Counted from the stretch's first letter, positions 45,586 to 56,909 are shown. The stretch: DNA of 64,000 bases from Poa pratensis (GCA_947311845.1 CAMZMU010000034.1:82948079-83012078), one strand, 5' to 3'. The notes: generated from the letters alone by a model not told the origin. A program made the numbers and translations.

Positions 45586-46242
45586 CGCGAGTTCCGGGTA
45601 CAGATCGAGGCGTTGTGCAAACTGCGGCATCGGCATCTTGTCCCCCTCCTTGGCTCCTGCTCCTGCAGTACAGCAGTAAGGATGGCGAGACGATCCTTGT
45701 GTACCGGTAGGCACGCTGCGGGAGCACCTGTTGAGCGCCGCAGGGGCCAAGCCGGTGATGCCGTGGTTGCGCCGCCTCGACGCGTGCATGGGCGCCGCGA
45801 GGGGGCTGCACTGCCTGCACGCCGGCGTCGTTCATGGCGCCGTCAAGACGACCAATGTCCTCGTCGACAGGTGCTGTGTCGCCAAGCTCTCGGACTACGG
45901 TCTCTCCATGGGCGCCACGCTGGAGTCCGACGTCCACTCCTTCGGCATCGTGCTCTTCGAGGTGCTCATGACGCGGCCGTCGGGGGACCAGGACGTCGGT
46001 TTCGCGCAGTACGCACTGGCGTGCCCCCGGAACGCCACTCTGCCCGGACGCCGTCGACCCGGCGATCAAGGACCAGGTCGCGCCGGAATGCCTCGAGAAG
46101 TTCGTCGAGACGGCGGTGGAGTGCCTCGCTGGCAAAGGCACGGAGCGGCCGGCCATGGGCGACGTTCTGTGGAACCTGGAGTTGGCGATGCAGCTGCAGC
46201 TGCTTAATCCCAAGAGGACGTGAGGCGAGCCGTCCTTACAAT
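45586..46242 (+). pseudogene. CrRLK1L-type pseudokinase remnant, copy 2 (5'-truncated)
   Basis: It matches copy 1 from REFR.QIEALC to the end of the gene and into GAGGCGAGCCGTCC downstream of the stop. The N-lobe with glycine loop and Lys is absent. It shares with copy 1 the lost catalytic Asp (HGAVKTTNVL), DYG, and the in-frame loss of the activation segment. It is open where copy 1 is broken (SGDQDVGFAQYALAC) but has its own lesions: an indel cluster at about 45,660-45,710 and a one-base gain at about 46,045. Homology ends within 15 bp of the kinesin fragment on the other strand. Confidence 0.82.
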
Positions 46243-46249
46243 AAAATTA

Positions 46250-48495
46250 TAAATGTACTTTCCTCTAGTAGCTTCTGATTACGAGCCTCCAGTTGAGCTT
46301 TGACTTTGTCAAGTTCACCAACCCTTTGTTTTAGCTCACCAATCTCTACTGACTGACAGTTGGGAAAAAGAAGTACATAAGAGCAAATAAGCAGTACTTT
46401 AAATGTAGATGACGTTTCTAAAATATACTCTTTGGGAAGCTCTTTAGATATAGCCGAGTGCATGGAAGTGCATCATAAGAAAACTTGAAATAGAGTGTGT
46501 CAAGAAACCTAAGGAAATGTGTAATGGTGTGATGTTAGTTATCTTTCCAGCGTGCCACTTTGGTTTTTTGCAGACATGGTAGAAAATGTAGCCATCTGTT
46601 GACGAAGAGATGATTCAGGTACAAGAGTCAGAGGATTACAAGAGATAAACCATTTTCTAGCATTGTACTGGTTGGTCTTTAAGAGATGGCTTAGGTACGA
46701 GACTCGGGAATTGTCTTGTCTTTTGATGATGATACAGATCCTAATTAACTTGATTCGTGAACACAATTAAGTTCCTAAATATGGGGAAAGTAGAATCTGG
46801 TATGTCAGACATAGTAGTTCCTGATTGATCAACTAGGTTCGTATCTCCTGGGTTTAATTAGGAAGAAAGAGCAAACCAGGGCACAAAAAGCAAACCTGCT
46901 GCTAGTAGTTCCTAATTGATCAACTAGGTTGGTAACTCCTGGGTCTAATCAGGAAGAAAGTGCATACAAGGGTGCAAAAAGCATACCTGCTGCTCTGTTT
47001 GCAGTGGTTCAGCAGAGATCTCTCTGGGAACTGTTTTTCCTTCATCACTGTGTTGTTGAACTTCATGGTTTGCTCCTGAACTCTGCTGCATCACTATACT
47101 ATTTGACAGTGAATCTTTAGCTTGAAGAGCTTGGGAAAGATGTTCTTTCAGGTGAGCAACTGCCTCTAGTAATTCCATGCATTCACTTGTCTGGTAACAC
47201 AATAATAAATTTAAATAAGTGGTGTGAACTTACCGTCATAGTTACACTGTTCAAGTTTCAAGAAAAAGTAAACAAATTCCAGCACATCTAACCTTTTCCT
47301 CTAGCTGGTCTTGTATTACTCTGTTATCTGCTACCTTCACCTGCAATTAGAGGGAACAAATAAAATTAGCAACCAAGACTTGGTCTGGTACACTCACATC
47401 ACAGAAGGAGCTTTCACAAAACTAAAAAATACTTAATCTGCAGAGAGCCATATCAAGATGTGCACAATTAATCCGCACAAATCTGTAACCATATGTGCAG
47501 AACTAATAGAAAATAACGGGAACATTTGGAAAAATAACATTGTAAATTACATGCACGCCCTGAAAATACTTTAGTCAGAAACAATAGATTATACGAGTTC
47601 CAAAGTCGTCCTTCAAATCCATGTCCCTTGATCTTTTAGTTTTCTTCTCCCTCCTGAATCTCTCAAATTTAAGCATCAGTCCATCTTAGTTTAAATGTTA
47701 TTTTTCCAAAATATTTATCACCTTGTGTTCTACTCCCTCCGTCCCATAATATATTACTCCATGTTATTACAACCAACATATGAGTATATCGGTTGTAGTA
47801 ACATTTTATATTATGAGACAGAGGGAGTAATATTTTCATTATATTCCGCCTCGACCTTACTACAACCCCACACTCTAACAGATGCAAGTAGTAGATCAAA
47901 TGTTCTTTTACTTCGCAATATTAGCCTACTCAAATAATTAACAGTGAACAATTATTATGAAGAGCACAACAAAACTGAGCAGCAACAGGTGTGGTCTAAT
48001 AGTAGTATGAATCAACACCAAAGGGCCTGTAGCATACACAATTTAAGTACCTCAAGTTCAAAGGATTTCTCACTGAGCTGCTCAAGTAGTTCAGCATAAG
48101 ACTGCAAAACGAATAAAACCATCCTATTAGTAAATGGAATGTTCAGAAAGGTATGGCATGAGACCAAGATGATAACAGAATGTTACCGGTGAAAGATCTA
48201 ACTTGTCAACCTTCACTTGACTATCTGACAAGGAATGAGGTATCTGTTTTTCTAAAGATGCTATCTGCTGCTGCTTCGCCTTAATTTCGTCACTGGCCTT
48301 CTTCATTTTCATCTTTAAATGCCAAAAAGATCGAGCTTCATGTGGTGAAAAGCATGTAAAAGTACACTAAATTGCAGATCTAATTAGTGAGTACCTGAAT
48401 TTTTTCGCTATTTGGGTTTCTTCCAGCTTCCTCTGTAAGGCGCTTTAGAACACTTTTATGAAGTGCGACCTCCCCCGATATAATCTTCAATTGCC
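46250..48495 (-). pseudogene. kinesin-7 (KIN-7) C-terminal coiled-coil fragment with introns
   Basis: Six consecutive exons are visible on the minus strand, all with GT-AG borders: 48,395-48,495 (EVALHKSVLKRLTEEAG), 48,187-48,312 (ASDEIKAKQQQIASLEKQI), 48,051-48,101 (SYAELLEQLSEKSFELE), 47,293-47,340 (VKVADNRVIQDQLEEK), 46,987-47,190 (SECMELLEAVAHLKEHLSQA… VPREISAEPLQTEQQ) and a last one from about 46,355 to 46,257 (KVKAQLEARNQKLLEEST). This matches the stalk of plant KIN-7 (mitochondria-related MKRP-like) kinesins. The motor domain is absent, and the last exon is cut off after EEST and runs into foreign sequence. Introns are kept, so it is a genomic fragment, not a retrocopy. Confidence 0.72.
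47733..47827. mobile_element. Stowaway MITE inside a kinesin-fragment intron
   Basis: It is 95 bp with TA duplications (47,731-47,732 and 47,828-47,829). The ends are CTCCCTCCGTCCCATAATAT and ATATTATGAGACAGAGGGAG. The middle AACCAACATATGAGTATATC…GGTTG completes the hairpin. Confidence 0.92.
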
Positions 48496-48689
48496 CTATT
48501 AACAAGTCAACATGGTCTATTGTTTTAGTGCTGACTTGTAAGCATACCGCACAAAACATGTCATCAGAAGCACTACAATGAACTTAAAATAAAGAAGCAA
48601 AGAATTTTAATACCATGCGGTCAAAAACAGAAACCGTATCATGGTTCAAGTGTTTAGCCAATAATACTTTTAATTTATGCATTTGCGCC

Positions 48690-48862
48690 CCAGGGAACCT
48701 GACTAGAGGCCGTGCTGTGTTTTCTGTGGCCCTGGAGAAATAATCCAGGCCTCTTTTTGGTTCTTTTTCCTTTTTTTACGGTTTGGTTCGGTACATCTTG
48801 TACTCCTCTTCTTCTTAAGCAATGAAAAGCAGGCTAAGCTGCCTTTCCGTCAAAAAAACTGT
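48690..48862 (+). mobile_element. LINE 3' tail fragment
   Basis: CTGTGGCCCTGGAGAAATAA, a GTTTGGTTCGGTACATC segment and …TTAAGCAATGAAAAGCAGGC followed by poly-A (48,856-48,862) form a typical plant LINE 3' UTR and tail. Only the non-coding end is present. Confidence 0.6.
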
Positions 48863-48869
48863 ATTCGTT

Positions 48870-49680
48870 TTCTGTATCCAGTATCCACATTAGCTACTTC
48901 GTATTAAACTATTGTCCAGTCAAATTTGTACACACAATATTCACTGTGTTACCAAGCATGGAACTTGATTTTTTTCTCAAATATGATCATATACTACATA
49001 AAGAAATGACTTACTTATTATCAAGCATAATACAATTGAATAAATTTCAGTGGCCAAACCCATAACTCCAGGACAGATTTTTCAGGAAACTATTTATCTC
49101 AAGCATGTACCCATCTATGTGACTTTTCTAAGTGGAATTGCAAATTTTAACAGGGGTATTTTATCCATAAGCAAGTACCCATCACATAATGCTCTGCAAT
49201 ATTTGTTTGCAGTGGTGGAAGTAGCAAAATTTTCAAACTAGTAAAAGTATCGTACACCCATAACAAGTTTAACAGGAATATTTTATCCATAAGCGAGAAT
49301 GTAAAGGATATATTCCCGAAGGCAGGTATAACATGCCAACATAAGGTACTAGTCTATGACTAATTTATTTCAATGCCTAGTCACAATGTCAAATATGAAG
49401 CTACTACTATTTTTTTTATCATATCAACGGACACACAAATTTTACAAACCAATCCATACAGCCCTAAACCATTACAGAGTATCACTGGAAGGATGTATAG
49501 ATGGAGACTCAAAAGAAGAAAGCATTGCTCTGTTTTCTGATGAACTTAGTACCGCTAGAGAGAACTGTCATACAAATAGACGTAAAGCAGGACAATTGCT
49601 AGTGTTGCCTGCACGGCAGCGGATGCAGCGGAGGGGGCGACCTGGCGGCCGCACACCTATGGAGCTTCATCTTCTTGTCG
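48870..49680. other. AT-rich non-coding spacer
   Basis: No genes were seen. ATTTTATCCATAAGC recurs at about 49,159 and 49,278. The right end may contain the 3' UTR of the VIT-like gene. Confidence 0.45.
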
Positions 49681-49682
49681 CT

Positions 49683-50036
49683 TCAGAACTTGATGTTTCG
49701 CTCCGCGAGGATGCAGATGCCGATTCCCATGGCGCCAGCGACGAGTGCCCGCAGGCCCGGGTTGAACGAGGAGGTTCCGCCGACGCGTGCGGCGGCCACG
49801 CCGATGCCGGCATGGCCGAGTGCCGTAGTAGCACCGACGGCGATGACCCTCGCCGTCGGTGCTTCTACCACCGCCACCGCCAGCAGCGGCAGGGCGGCCC
49901 CCGCGGCGTATGCTAGGCCCGCCACGCCACTGGCAACAAGAGAAGGTCCCTCTTGGAGCACGGATCCGGAGATGAACTCCCCGACGGTGGTGAGCACGCC
50001 GCCGAAGAGGAGCATGGCGGCTCCGCCTGTGTACAT
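49683..50036 (-). CDS. VIT/CCC1-like membrane protein, C-terminal part
   Basis: From the ATG at 50,034-50,036 the frame gives 117 codons with stop at 49,683. The frame stays open to about 50,213 but without a good start. It aligns by eye with the C-terminal half of vacuolar iron transporter homologs (nodulin-21 type): GEFISG, AYAAGAALPLLAVAVV, AVGATTALGHAGIG, ARVGG and LRALVAGAMGIGI parallel the better preserved copy at 58.7-59.1 kb. The N-terminal QWLR…NDGL helix is missing; a second frame upstream (FFNDYVDE) hints at a frameshift near 50,045. It is either a divergent short gene or a pseudogene. Confidence 0.55.
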   Translation of the reverse strand: MYTGGAAMLLFGGVLTTVGEFISGSVLQEGPSLVASGVAGLAYAAGAALPLLAVAVVEAPTARVIAVGATTALGHAGIGVAAARVGGTSSFNPGLRALVAGAMGIGICILAERNIKF

Positions 50037-50149
50037 CTCGTCTCGTCCACGTAGTCGTTGAAGAAGAGAACCATCATTACTGCAGGTACGGAGATGCGGC
50101 GCGCTGCGGACCACTTGCGAGCTCTTCTTTGCTGGAAGTGAGAGGAGAC

Positions 50150-50215
50150 TTGCTTGAGAGCAGAGGAGAGCAGAGAGCAGAGAGGAGGCTTGCTTGAGAG
50201 CAGAGAGGAGCACGA
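50150..50215. repeat. purine-rich short repeat upstream of the VIT-like frame
   Basis: GCTTGCTTGAGAGCAGAG appears as a repeat (about 50,150-50,166 and 50,189-50,206) within a GAGAGCAGAG-rich stretch. Confidence 0.7.
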
Positions 50216-50268
50216 AGCTCTACAGAGGCTTATAACAGCACCTCGAACACGTTTATTTCTGTCTGCCA

Positions 50269-50375
50269 GCTGCGGTCATTTCTGTCAGCTCTCAGGTAGA
50301 GTAAAAATCAGCGAGCTGCGGTCATTTCTGTCAGCTCTCAGGTAGAGTAAAAATCAGCGAGCTGCGGTCATTTCT
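50269..50375. repeat. 46-bp tandem repeat, about 2.3 copies
   Basis: The unit CTGCGGTCATTTCTGTCAGC…TCAGGTAGAGTAAAAATCAG is repeated at 50,269 and 50,315 and starts again at 50,361. The full units are identical by eye. Confidence 0.88.
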
Positions 50376-50539
50376 GGCTTGGACAATCAAACTTCTTTTC
50401 ATTCTAGAAAATATCAACCGTCAATGTATTACTGTGACGCCAGAACTAGGAACTGAAATGCAAATAACATGAACTGGTAAGGCTAGGATAACATCTCAAA
50501 AATAAATAAAGGGATACAACAAATTGCCGCATTAGAGGG

Positions 50540-51700
50540 ATCTTTTGAATGTCAATTTTTTTGCAAAAATAAATATTCGCACGTATATCTCATGTTATAT
50601 GTGCTCAGAAAGTCGTTTTACGAAAACCAACATTTTGTGACTTGTTAAAAAACAAAGTTTTATGCTAAAAATGGCTTTTATGAGACATTCTTATTTTTAG
50701 ATAGATCACATAAAATGTTGAGATCTAAGCGCGGGATTTGTGTTCGAATTTTTTACATTTCAAAATGTTTTTTCCGGCATAAGCATATGCTTCTATGTTC
50801 AAAAGTGAATTTCGCTAGTAGAGGGTGGTGTTTTTTAAACCCGTTTTAAGCTTACTTTCAAATGTCAAAAATTTGGACAAAAAAATTCGCACATATATCT
50901 CGACGCTCTCTGTGTGATGATAGAGTCATTTTCCAAATAACGGCATTTTTTGTAGAAAATTTTCCTTTTACATAGACCACAAAACATATCTATTTTTCAT
51001 GAAACTTGGTGTGCACATATGACATATAGAATGTCGAGGTAAGCGCGAAATTTTGTTCAATCTTAAAAAAAACGAACTGTTTTTCCGGTGGCAGGAGCAC
51101 ACACTACTATGTGACCATGTGAATTTCCCTAGTAGGGGCTGGCGTTTTGGGACCCAAGAGTATATGCTTATAGTTTTCTAAATCTGTTTTAAGCCTACTT
51201 TCAAATGTCAAACTTTGGACAAAAGAATAGCGCTTACATATGGACGCCCAGTGTGCTTGCAAAGTCGTTTTACAGAAAATCGACATATTTGTGTCTTGTG
51301 TAAAAAAGATAATTTGTTTTGCTAAAACATTTTACGACATATTTTTTTTATACAGACCACAAAAAATTCCAGTTTTTCATGAAACTTGGTGTGCGCACAT
51401 AGAATGTCAATATGTACACGTGATTTTTTAGCATACACTCCTATGCGTCCAAGTAAATTTCCCCATTAGGGGTGGCGTTTTGGGACTCGGGAGTATATAC
51501 TTTCTTTTTTTAATCCGTTTTAAGCCTAATTTAAAATGTCAAAAATTTGGACAAAAACATTCGCGCTTACATCTCAATCGTTTTGTGTGCTCACGAAGTC
51601 CGTTTTCCGTAAAACCGAAATTTTTATGCCTTGTATAGAAAAGATTAAGTTTTCAGATACGTGGAGAGAGCTGCTCCAAAAGATTCTCTGTTCTATTCGC
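50540..51700. repeat. divergent tandem array with a period of about 310-350 bp
   Basis: AAATGTCAAAAATTTGGACA or a variant starts at about 50,548, 50,859, 51,206 and 51,534. Each copy continues with a TTCGC…ACATATCTC segment and then GTCGTTTT…CGAAA… TTTGTG, and three carry GGCGTTTTGGGAC or similar further on. Divergence is high, so the array is old. It is non-coding. Confidence 0.65.
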
Positions 51701-51736
51701 CTTTCTCGTGTGATCCAGCACACCCGGGGTATCGTC

Positions 51737-52278
51737 GTATTTTTTTTACTAAATGGCCCTTAATCAAACTTAAGCCTAATTGTGACCCTTCGAATAACTT
51801 TCAGCCACATATGGCACTTCCCCTAAAACACCATAGTTTAAGGCGTTCTGGAAATATCAGAGGCTCCCGAAATCTCAGAAAACGTCATATACTTAGGCGT
51901 GTCCCGAACAAAAAAAAAACGCGAAAATTTCTAAGTCATTTGGAAAAAGCCATTTGATATGGCGTTTTTAGACTCAGAGGCTCTGATAATCTCAGAGTAA
52001 CGTCACACCAGATGACGTATTCTGAGATTTTCAGAGGCTCTGAGTCTGGAAACGCCATATCAAATGGCTTTTCTCAAATGACTTAGAAATTTTCACGTTT
52101 TTCTGGCTCGGGATACGCCTAAGTACATGGCGTTTTCTGAGATTTCGAGAGCCTCTGATATTTTCAGAACGCCAAAGTCTATGGCGTTTTATGCGGAGGG
52201 CCATATGTGGCTAAAAGTTATGCGAAGGGTCACAATTAGCGTTAAGTTTGATTAAGGGTCATTTAGTAAAAAAAATAC
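51737..52278. mobile_element. large foldback Mutator-type MITE
   Basis: It is 542 bp flanked by the 9-bp direct repeat GGTATCGTC (51,728-51,736 and 52,279-52,287), diagnostic of Mutator. The ends are GTATTTTTTTTACTAAATGG and TCATTTAGTAAAAAAAATAC. Almost the whole element is palindromic: arms of about 260 bp meet at a short loop near 52,000-52,015 around CACACCAGATGACG. There is no coding capacity. Confidence 0.9.
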
Positions 52279-52289
52279 GGTATCGTCTC

Positions 52290-52753
52290 GAGGTAGGCTG
52301 CAATTACAACACTTACTTCGGTGCGTGTCCAAATGGTGTACAACCCATTTACCGTCTGCCCATAATGGCTTAATTGACGGCAGTCAGCACCGAGGTCATT
52401 TAATACGGACCAGCAGTGAGCACATGTGTCCAGTTTTACTGTAGTAAAAAATCGCTGAAGGGAACAGTGGATACGAATCTTGATGACAATCTAGGTGCAT
52501 GATTTCGGGACTAGCTGTGCTCGGGTGCCATTGTGCATTTCCGCATAGTTTCACCTTTTTATCTCTTAGAAAAAACAGTCACGCATTTTCTTGAACATGG
52601 GGTAGAGAACCGAGCAACTAGTCCAATTTCTGTTTTCACTACTCAATCAGAAATATTAGACACAATGAACCACTAAGCGTAGAAAATCCATTAAACAAGT
52701 GTGAGCTAATGAAACGCTAAGAGAAAAACAAGGCCCAAACGAGATGTCAAATG
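52290..52753. other. non-coding spacer
   Basis: No ORF, repeat or RNA gene was recognised. Confidence 0.45.
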
Positions 52754-53717
52754 TGAGGGCATCTGTAGCCGATCCCCTTAAAAGATTTAACTCCTCATTT
52801 TGAGGAGTTAGCCGCACCTAGCCCAAGTCTCAAACCTTTAGTGGAGTACAAAATCATAAGAGTTTCCACTAAAAAGGAGTCCAACTCTTTCAAAATATAC
52901 CCGACCGCTTGATTATAGAGATTTTTTTGGCCCCCCATCCCGACTGAGCCGCAACAACTTCCCGCCACCCTAGGTCCGTCCGGGGCGACGACAGCTCGCC
53001 AAACCCTAGGTCCGTCCGAGGCCAAGCCAACGGAGGCCATGATGTCGCTCGACGAGGAGGTGACGGAAAAAAAAGTTGCAGCAACACCGATGCTCCTACC
53101 CCATCTCTAGCCACCCCTACGCCTCGTTGTATGGCTCGTTTAGGCGTCGCCACCGCCGAAGATCACAACGCGTGCCAAGTGCTCGATTCATCTATGTCAC
53201 TCTCTTTGCCGCCTCCTCGGCTCATAGAGAGATGCCGCAGTGATTTCCACTTTGAAAATTTTGAAGCTTTGTCCAACAACGCATTAAATTGAAGGGCTTC
53301 TGCTTCTACAATCCTTGATAGATCTTGAAAGCATCCTTCAACCACGTAAAAGGCCACATCTATACTCCTATATAATGTAGTACGAATTTTGAAAGTTTGA
53401 GGCAAAGCATTATAATGCAACTTGTACCATTGATTGGACATTAGCCAACGGCCTAAAACGTGAAACTGACTAGTGTCAAATAGAAAGATCAATGCAGGCC
53501 ATGCATGCCAACTAGATAAGAGTTTTGATTGACAGCTTACTTTGGCTGATTTGTTTCAGTCACTCTCGTTTCTCGCATGACTTTATCAAAGCATCCATGG
53601 AACTTGTTGCAGATGACTCAAGTATTCCTTGTTAGTAATGAGAATGGTGCCGGGGCCGATCAAGCTGCTAACCCTAAAGAGGACCCAATTTAAGTGGTGC
53701 AGGTGAAGATGCTCTTA
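52754..53717. mobile_element. PIF/Harbinger-like element, tentative
   Basis: The left end TGAGGGCATCTGTAGCCG and the inverted right end TAAGAGCATCTTCACCTG share the GCATCT core typical of grass Harbinger/Tourist termini. A 3-bp target duplication is not evident. An open minus-strand frame at 53,163-53,492 (109 codons) has no clear domain. CCCTAGGTCCGTCCG is repeated at about 52,969 and 53,006. Confidence 0.4.
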
Positions 53718-53852
53718 TTAGTGGGAGATGACTCCCACTCACAATACTCTGCCATCCAATTAATCATACATCGTCAATCAGCCGTAGCTATCGAAAAGTA
53801 CTCCAGTTCGGGTTTAGGGGTTTATGGAAGGTTTATTGGTTGGTCACGCCTA

Positions 53853-55314
53853 TCTCTACTATATAATATCCTTAGTGGACGTACATCGTACGTCCGTCGC
53901 CACTTTGCAATTTAGTCCTCCGAAATCGGGTAATCAACCCGCAGTTCTTATGCCTTGGCGTTTTTCATTAAGCACCCCGCTTACCCGTTCGTTCCCAAGC
54001 GAGAAGACAGTGCGTACGACCTAGGTTTCCACCTCGCCGCCGCCGCCGCTCACTCCGGCCGTCGTGCGCCAACTCCCGCCGGTCCGCGACCTCCACCCCG
54101 CGCTCCCACCGCCAGCCGTTTTCGAACCACTCAGCGTCTCCTCACGCGGTGGTCCACCCGCTCCCCGCTCCCTGCGTGGTGCCGCCGGACTACTCGCACC
54201 GCGCGTCGAGTCGCCTCCATTGAAAACCAGAAGGTCCCATCGACCCCAACTGGACGCCACGCCCAGGTCGCAGAGTTCCAGCGCGTGGTCGCCGGCTGCC
54301 CGATCCGCCGTCCACGGCTATATCTTCGCCGAGCGCTGCGACAACTTCTTCCTCTGCCGGCGTCGTCCTTATGCAATCTAGCCTGCAGCTCGATTTGGTA
54401 CAGACAAGAGTTCAGTTTACAAGCAGTAGTACAGTGTATTGTGAGCATTTCTTTGCGTCAGTCGACCAGTGTTAGACCAGTTTGGCTCTTATGCTAGATG
54501 TGTAGTCAATGGTTGATTTACAAATTCAGCGACGACATGCATATGCGAGACATTATATTTGGATGTGGAGCGTAGTTTAGTTTGGACTGCAAATGATTGA
54601 TGACGATTGGATCAGTCGATTTGGCATATACTCTATTGTTGATTTGACATATGTTGTTAGTATACATCGGCTTGAAAAAACATTTTATAATCGTTGCATT
54701 TTGGGGTGTGAATAACTGAATATCTATATTTGCATCGACTGTAGTTTTGCTGAGATGTGAATTTCTACATTGGTGGATAAAGTAGGACACTGGGGACAAC
54801 AATTAAATCTATCTATCTTTAGCGGCATGTGATTCTGCTACAACAGATTTTCGTCAAAGAGTTCAGAGAATCATGATCGAGATGAACTTTGAATATTTGA
54901 TGTAGTGGTCTATCTATCAGGACATAAGAATTGTGTAGTCGAGTTGATTGGTGTTCTGTATTTGGAGAATTTTGTTGTTGTTTAAGTGAACCATGAATTG
55001 TGAAATTTATTGCCGGGGAAGATTGTGTTGTCCACTCCCCTCACCGGCCACAACAGCGACATGAGCTACCTCAACCACATGAAAACCATGAATCCGTGAC
55101 GAACAATGCGTTGGACAGCTCAGGTAGACCAACTGACCAATGGTGACCCGAGGTGGACAACACATTCAATTCCATCTTGTTCGAGATCGAAGGGTTGAGC
55201 GCGTGCAACTCAACAATGAAGCTTACTTAAACAACAATGGCGACCCAATTTTAGTTCAAACATAATATGTTTGATTAATTAAAAACCCGTTGCAACGCAT
55301 GGGCACTTTGCTAG
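53853..55314 (+). mobile_element. Helitron H2 with GC-rich cargo
   Basis: The 5' end TCTCTACTATATAATATCC follows a host A. The 3' end is the hairpin CCCGTTGCAACGCATGGG (55,286-55,303) and CTAG (55,311-55,314) before a host T. The 5' region shares CGTACGTC, TTTAGTCCT and AACCCGCAGT with H0 and H1. The GC-rich part (54,010-54,400) has overlapping frames on both strands and no recognisable domain. There is no Rep/helicase. It is 1,462 bp and non-autonomous. Confidence 0.85.
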
Positions 55315-55637
55315 TATGCATAAAACGCTCTGTCGCTCACGGCTTTCCACGTGGTTTGCTCCACAAAAACAACCGCCCTTCTATTTTTTTACAGAATAGG
55401 CCACATGATCTTACTCGATCAGTCTAACCGTCTCCTTCCAACTTTTCCTTAGAGAAGACCGAATCGATAGGAATGCGTTTCTGATCCTGCGCCATGGCGC
55501 TTTCTGATCAATCACCATCTTGCCGGCTGGCCGGAAGAAGGATCGTAGCTATGGAGAAGAATCGAGAAGACCGAATCGATAGGAATGAGTTCGGTACAGA
55601 TGGCTTTACTTGCCTGGCCGGCCATTTCCAAGTCAGG
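55315..55637. other. region upstream of the VIT pseudogene, with a 27-bp direct repeat
   Basis: GAGAAGACCGAATCGATAGG AATG occurs at about 55,452 and 55,565. No gene was recognised; it was probably distal promoter of the VIT-like gene before the transposon insertions. Confidence 0.5.
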
Positions 55638-55645
55638 GTACTACA

Positions 55646-56909
55646 CAGTGGCGAAGGACGGTCCAAAATTTAGACATGGCGGAGCAAAAAACATATATTA
55701 CCATTTATTTGGAGTCATGGTGTGTGTGTGTCTTGGGGGGGGGGGGGGGGGCCCACCCGACCAAGTAAGATGTAGAATTTGTTTAACATAATTTTGAACA
55801 TGAATATGCAAGTTTTAGTTGTCCAAAGTAGTTAATTCATAAATATCGTCAAAAACTCACTCCAAGTGACTTCAATCACAAATTGATTAAATTCATTAAG
55901 TTAGTCTGAACTCTCCGAATCCCTGAATAACAGTGATTCATGCTCAACGAATAGGATTGATTTCTCGCACTTAGAACATGCTCTATCTAAAGTAAAGACA
56001 TCGGTATGACAACAAGTACGGTAGAATTCTAAATGTCAAATAAATCTTATGATAACACTCTTATTTGGTTTATTGATATAATAGAGTCATCGGTTCAACA
56101 TCTCATCTTGATTCGTTTGAAGCAGGAAACACTTTGAATTTTTTCAAAAAAATATTATTCTGATTAGTTTTATTCAATGTAAGACAAGTTCCCATGAAAA
56201 AATCATACAAAAATAACCAAGACAAGACAAATTCAGAAACAATTCTGAAGATAGCTCATTTAACCAATGGTCAAAATCAGTGGTAATATAGTGTACTGCA
56301 AAATAGAAGATCTCCACACTGTAAAAATAATCAGCAATGACCTAACGTCTGCCCTTTTTCTTAATTTACCCCCATTTTGTTACCATTTCATTAAAACTTG
56401 GAATTATGATGTCATTTTCTACGCAAATTGATATCTTCCAAGGGAGGTCTCAACCATCATTTTTCCAATTGAGCAGACGTGCCCTCACATTTTTAACCAA
56501 AGACATTTCCTGAACTAATATAATTAAAATTATATATCAATAAAATATACAAATCTAAAGTATCGTAAAACATAATCCATCAAATATCTAAATGTTGGTT
56601 TTGGCCACCTCATAAACTAGCAAAATACTCTCCAGTCCTACTTAAATACCGCACTTAGAACATTGTTTAGAGTCGGGTTATGTTACATTGAGAATTAGTT
56701 GATTTCGGATTAGACTAGACCTAGTCCCTCCTTTCAGAATCAGTTTTGTGCAATGTTGACTAAAACAAGCATAACTTTCTAATATATGGTCTGTTTTTTA
56801 TGTACGACCACTCAAATTGTTTAGAAAAATACATGCATATTAATGCTTTTGTCAAAAAATAAGGTAGGGCGGCCCGCCTACCTTGCCCTACTGGGAGCTC
56901 TCGCCCCTG
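55646..56909 (-). mobile_element. non-autonomous hAT element, left copy
   Basis: It is 1,264 bp, from CAGTGGCGAAGGACGG to AGCTCTCGCCCCTG, with an 8-bp target duplication GTACTACA (55,638-55,645) / GTACTACT (56,910-56,917), 7 of 8 matching. It is an inverted, nearly identical copy of 57,344-58,622. It has a G-run of about 18 at 55,734 and an AT-rich interior without transposase. Its own target duplication shows independent insertion. Confidence 0.88.
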
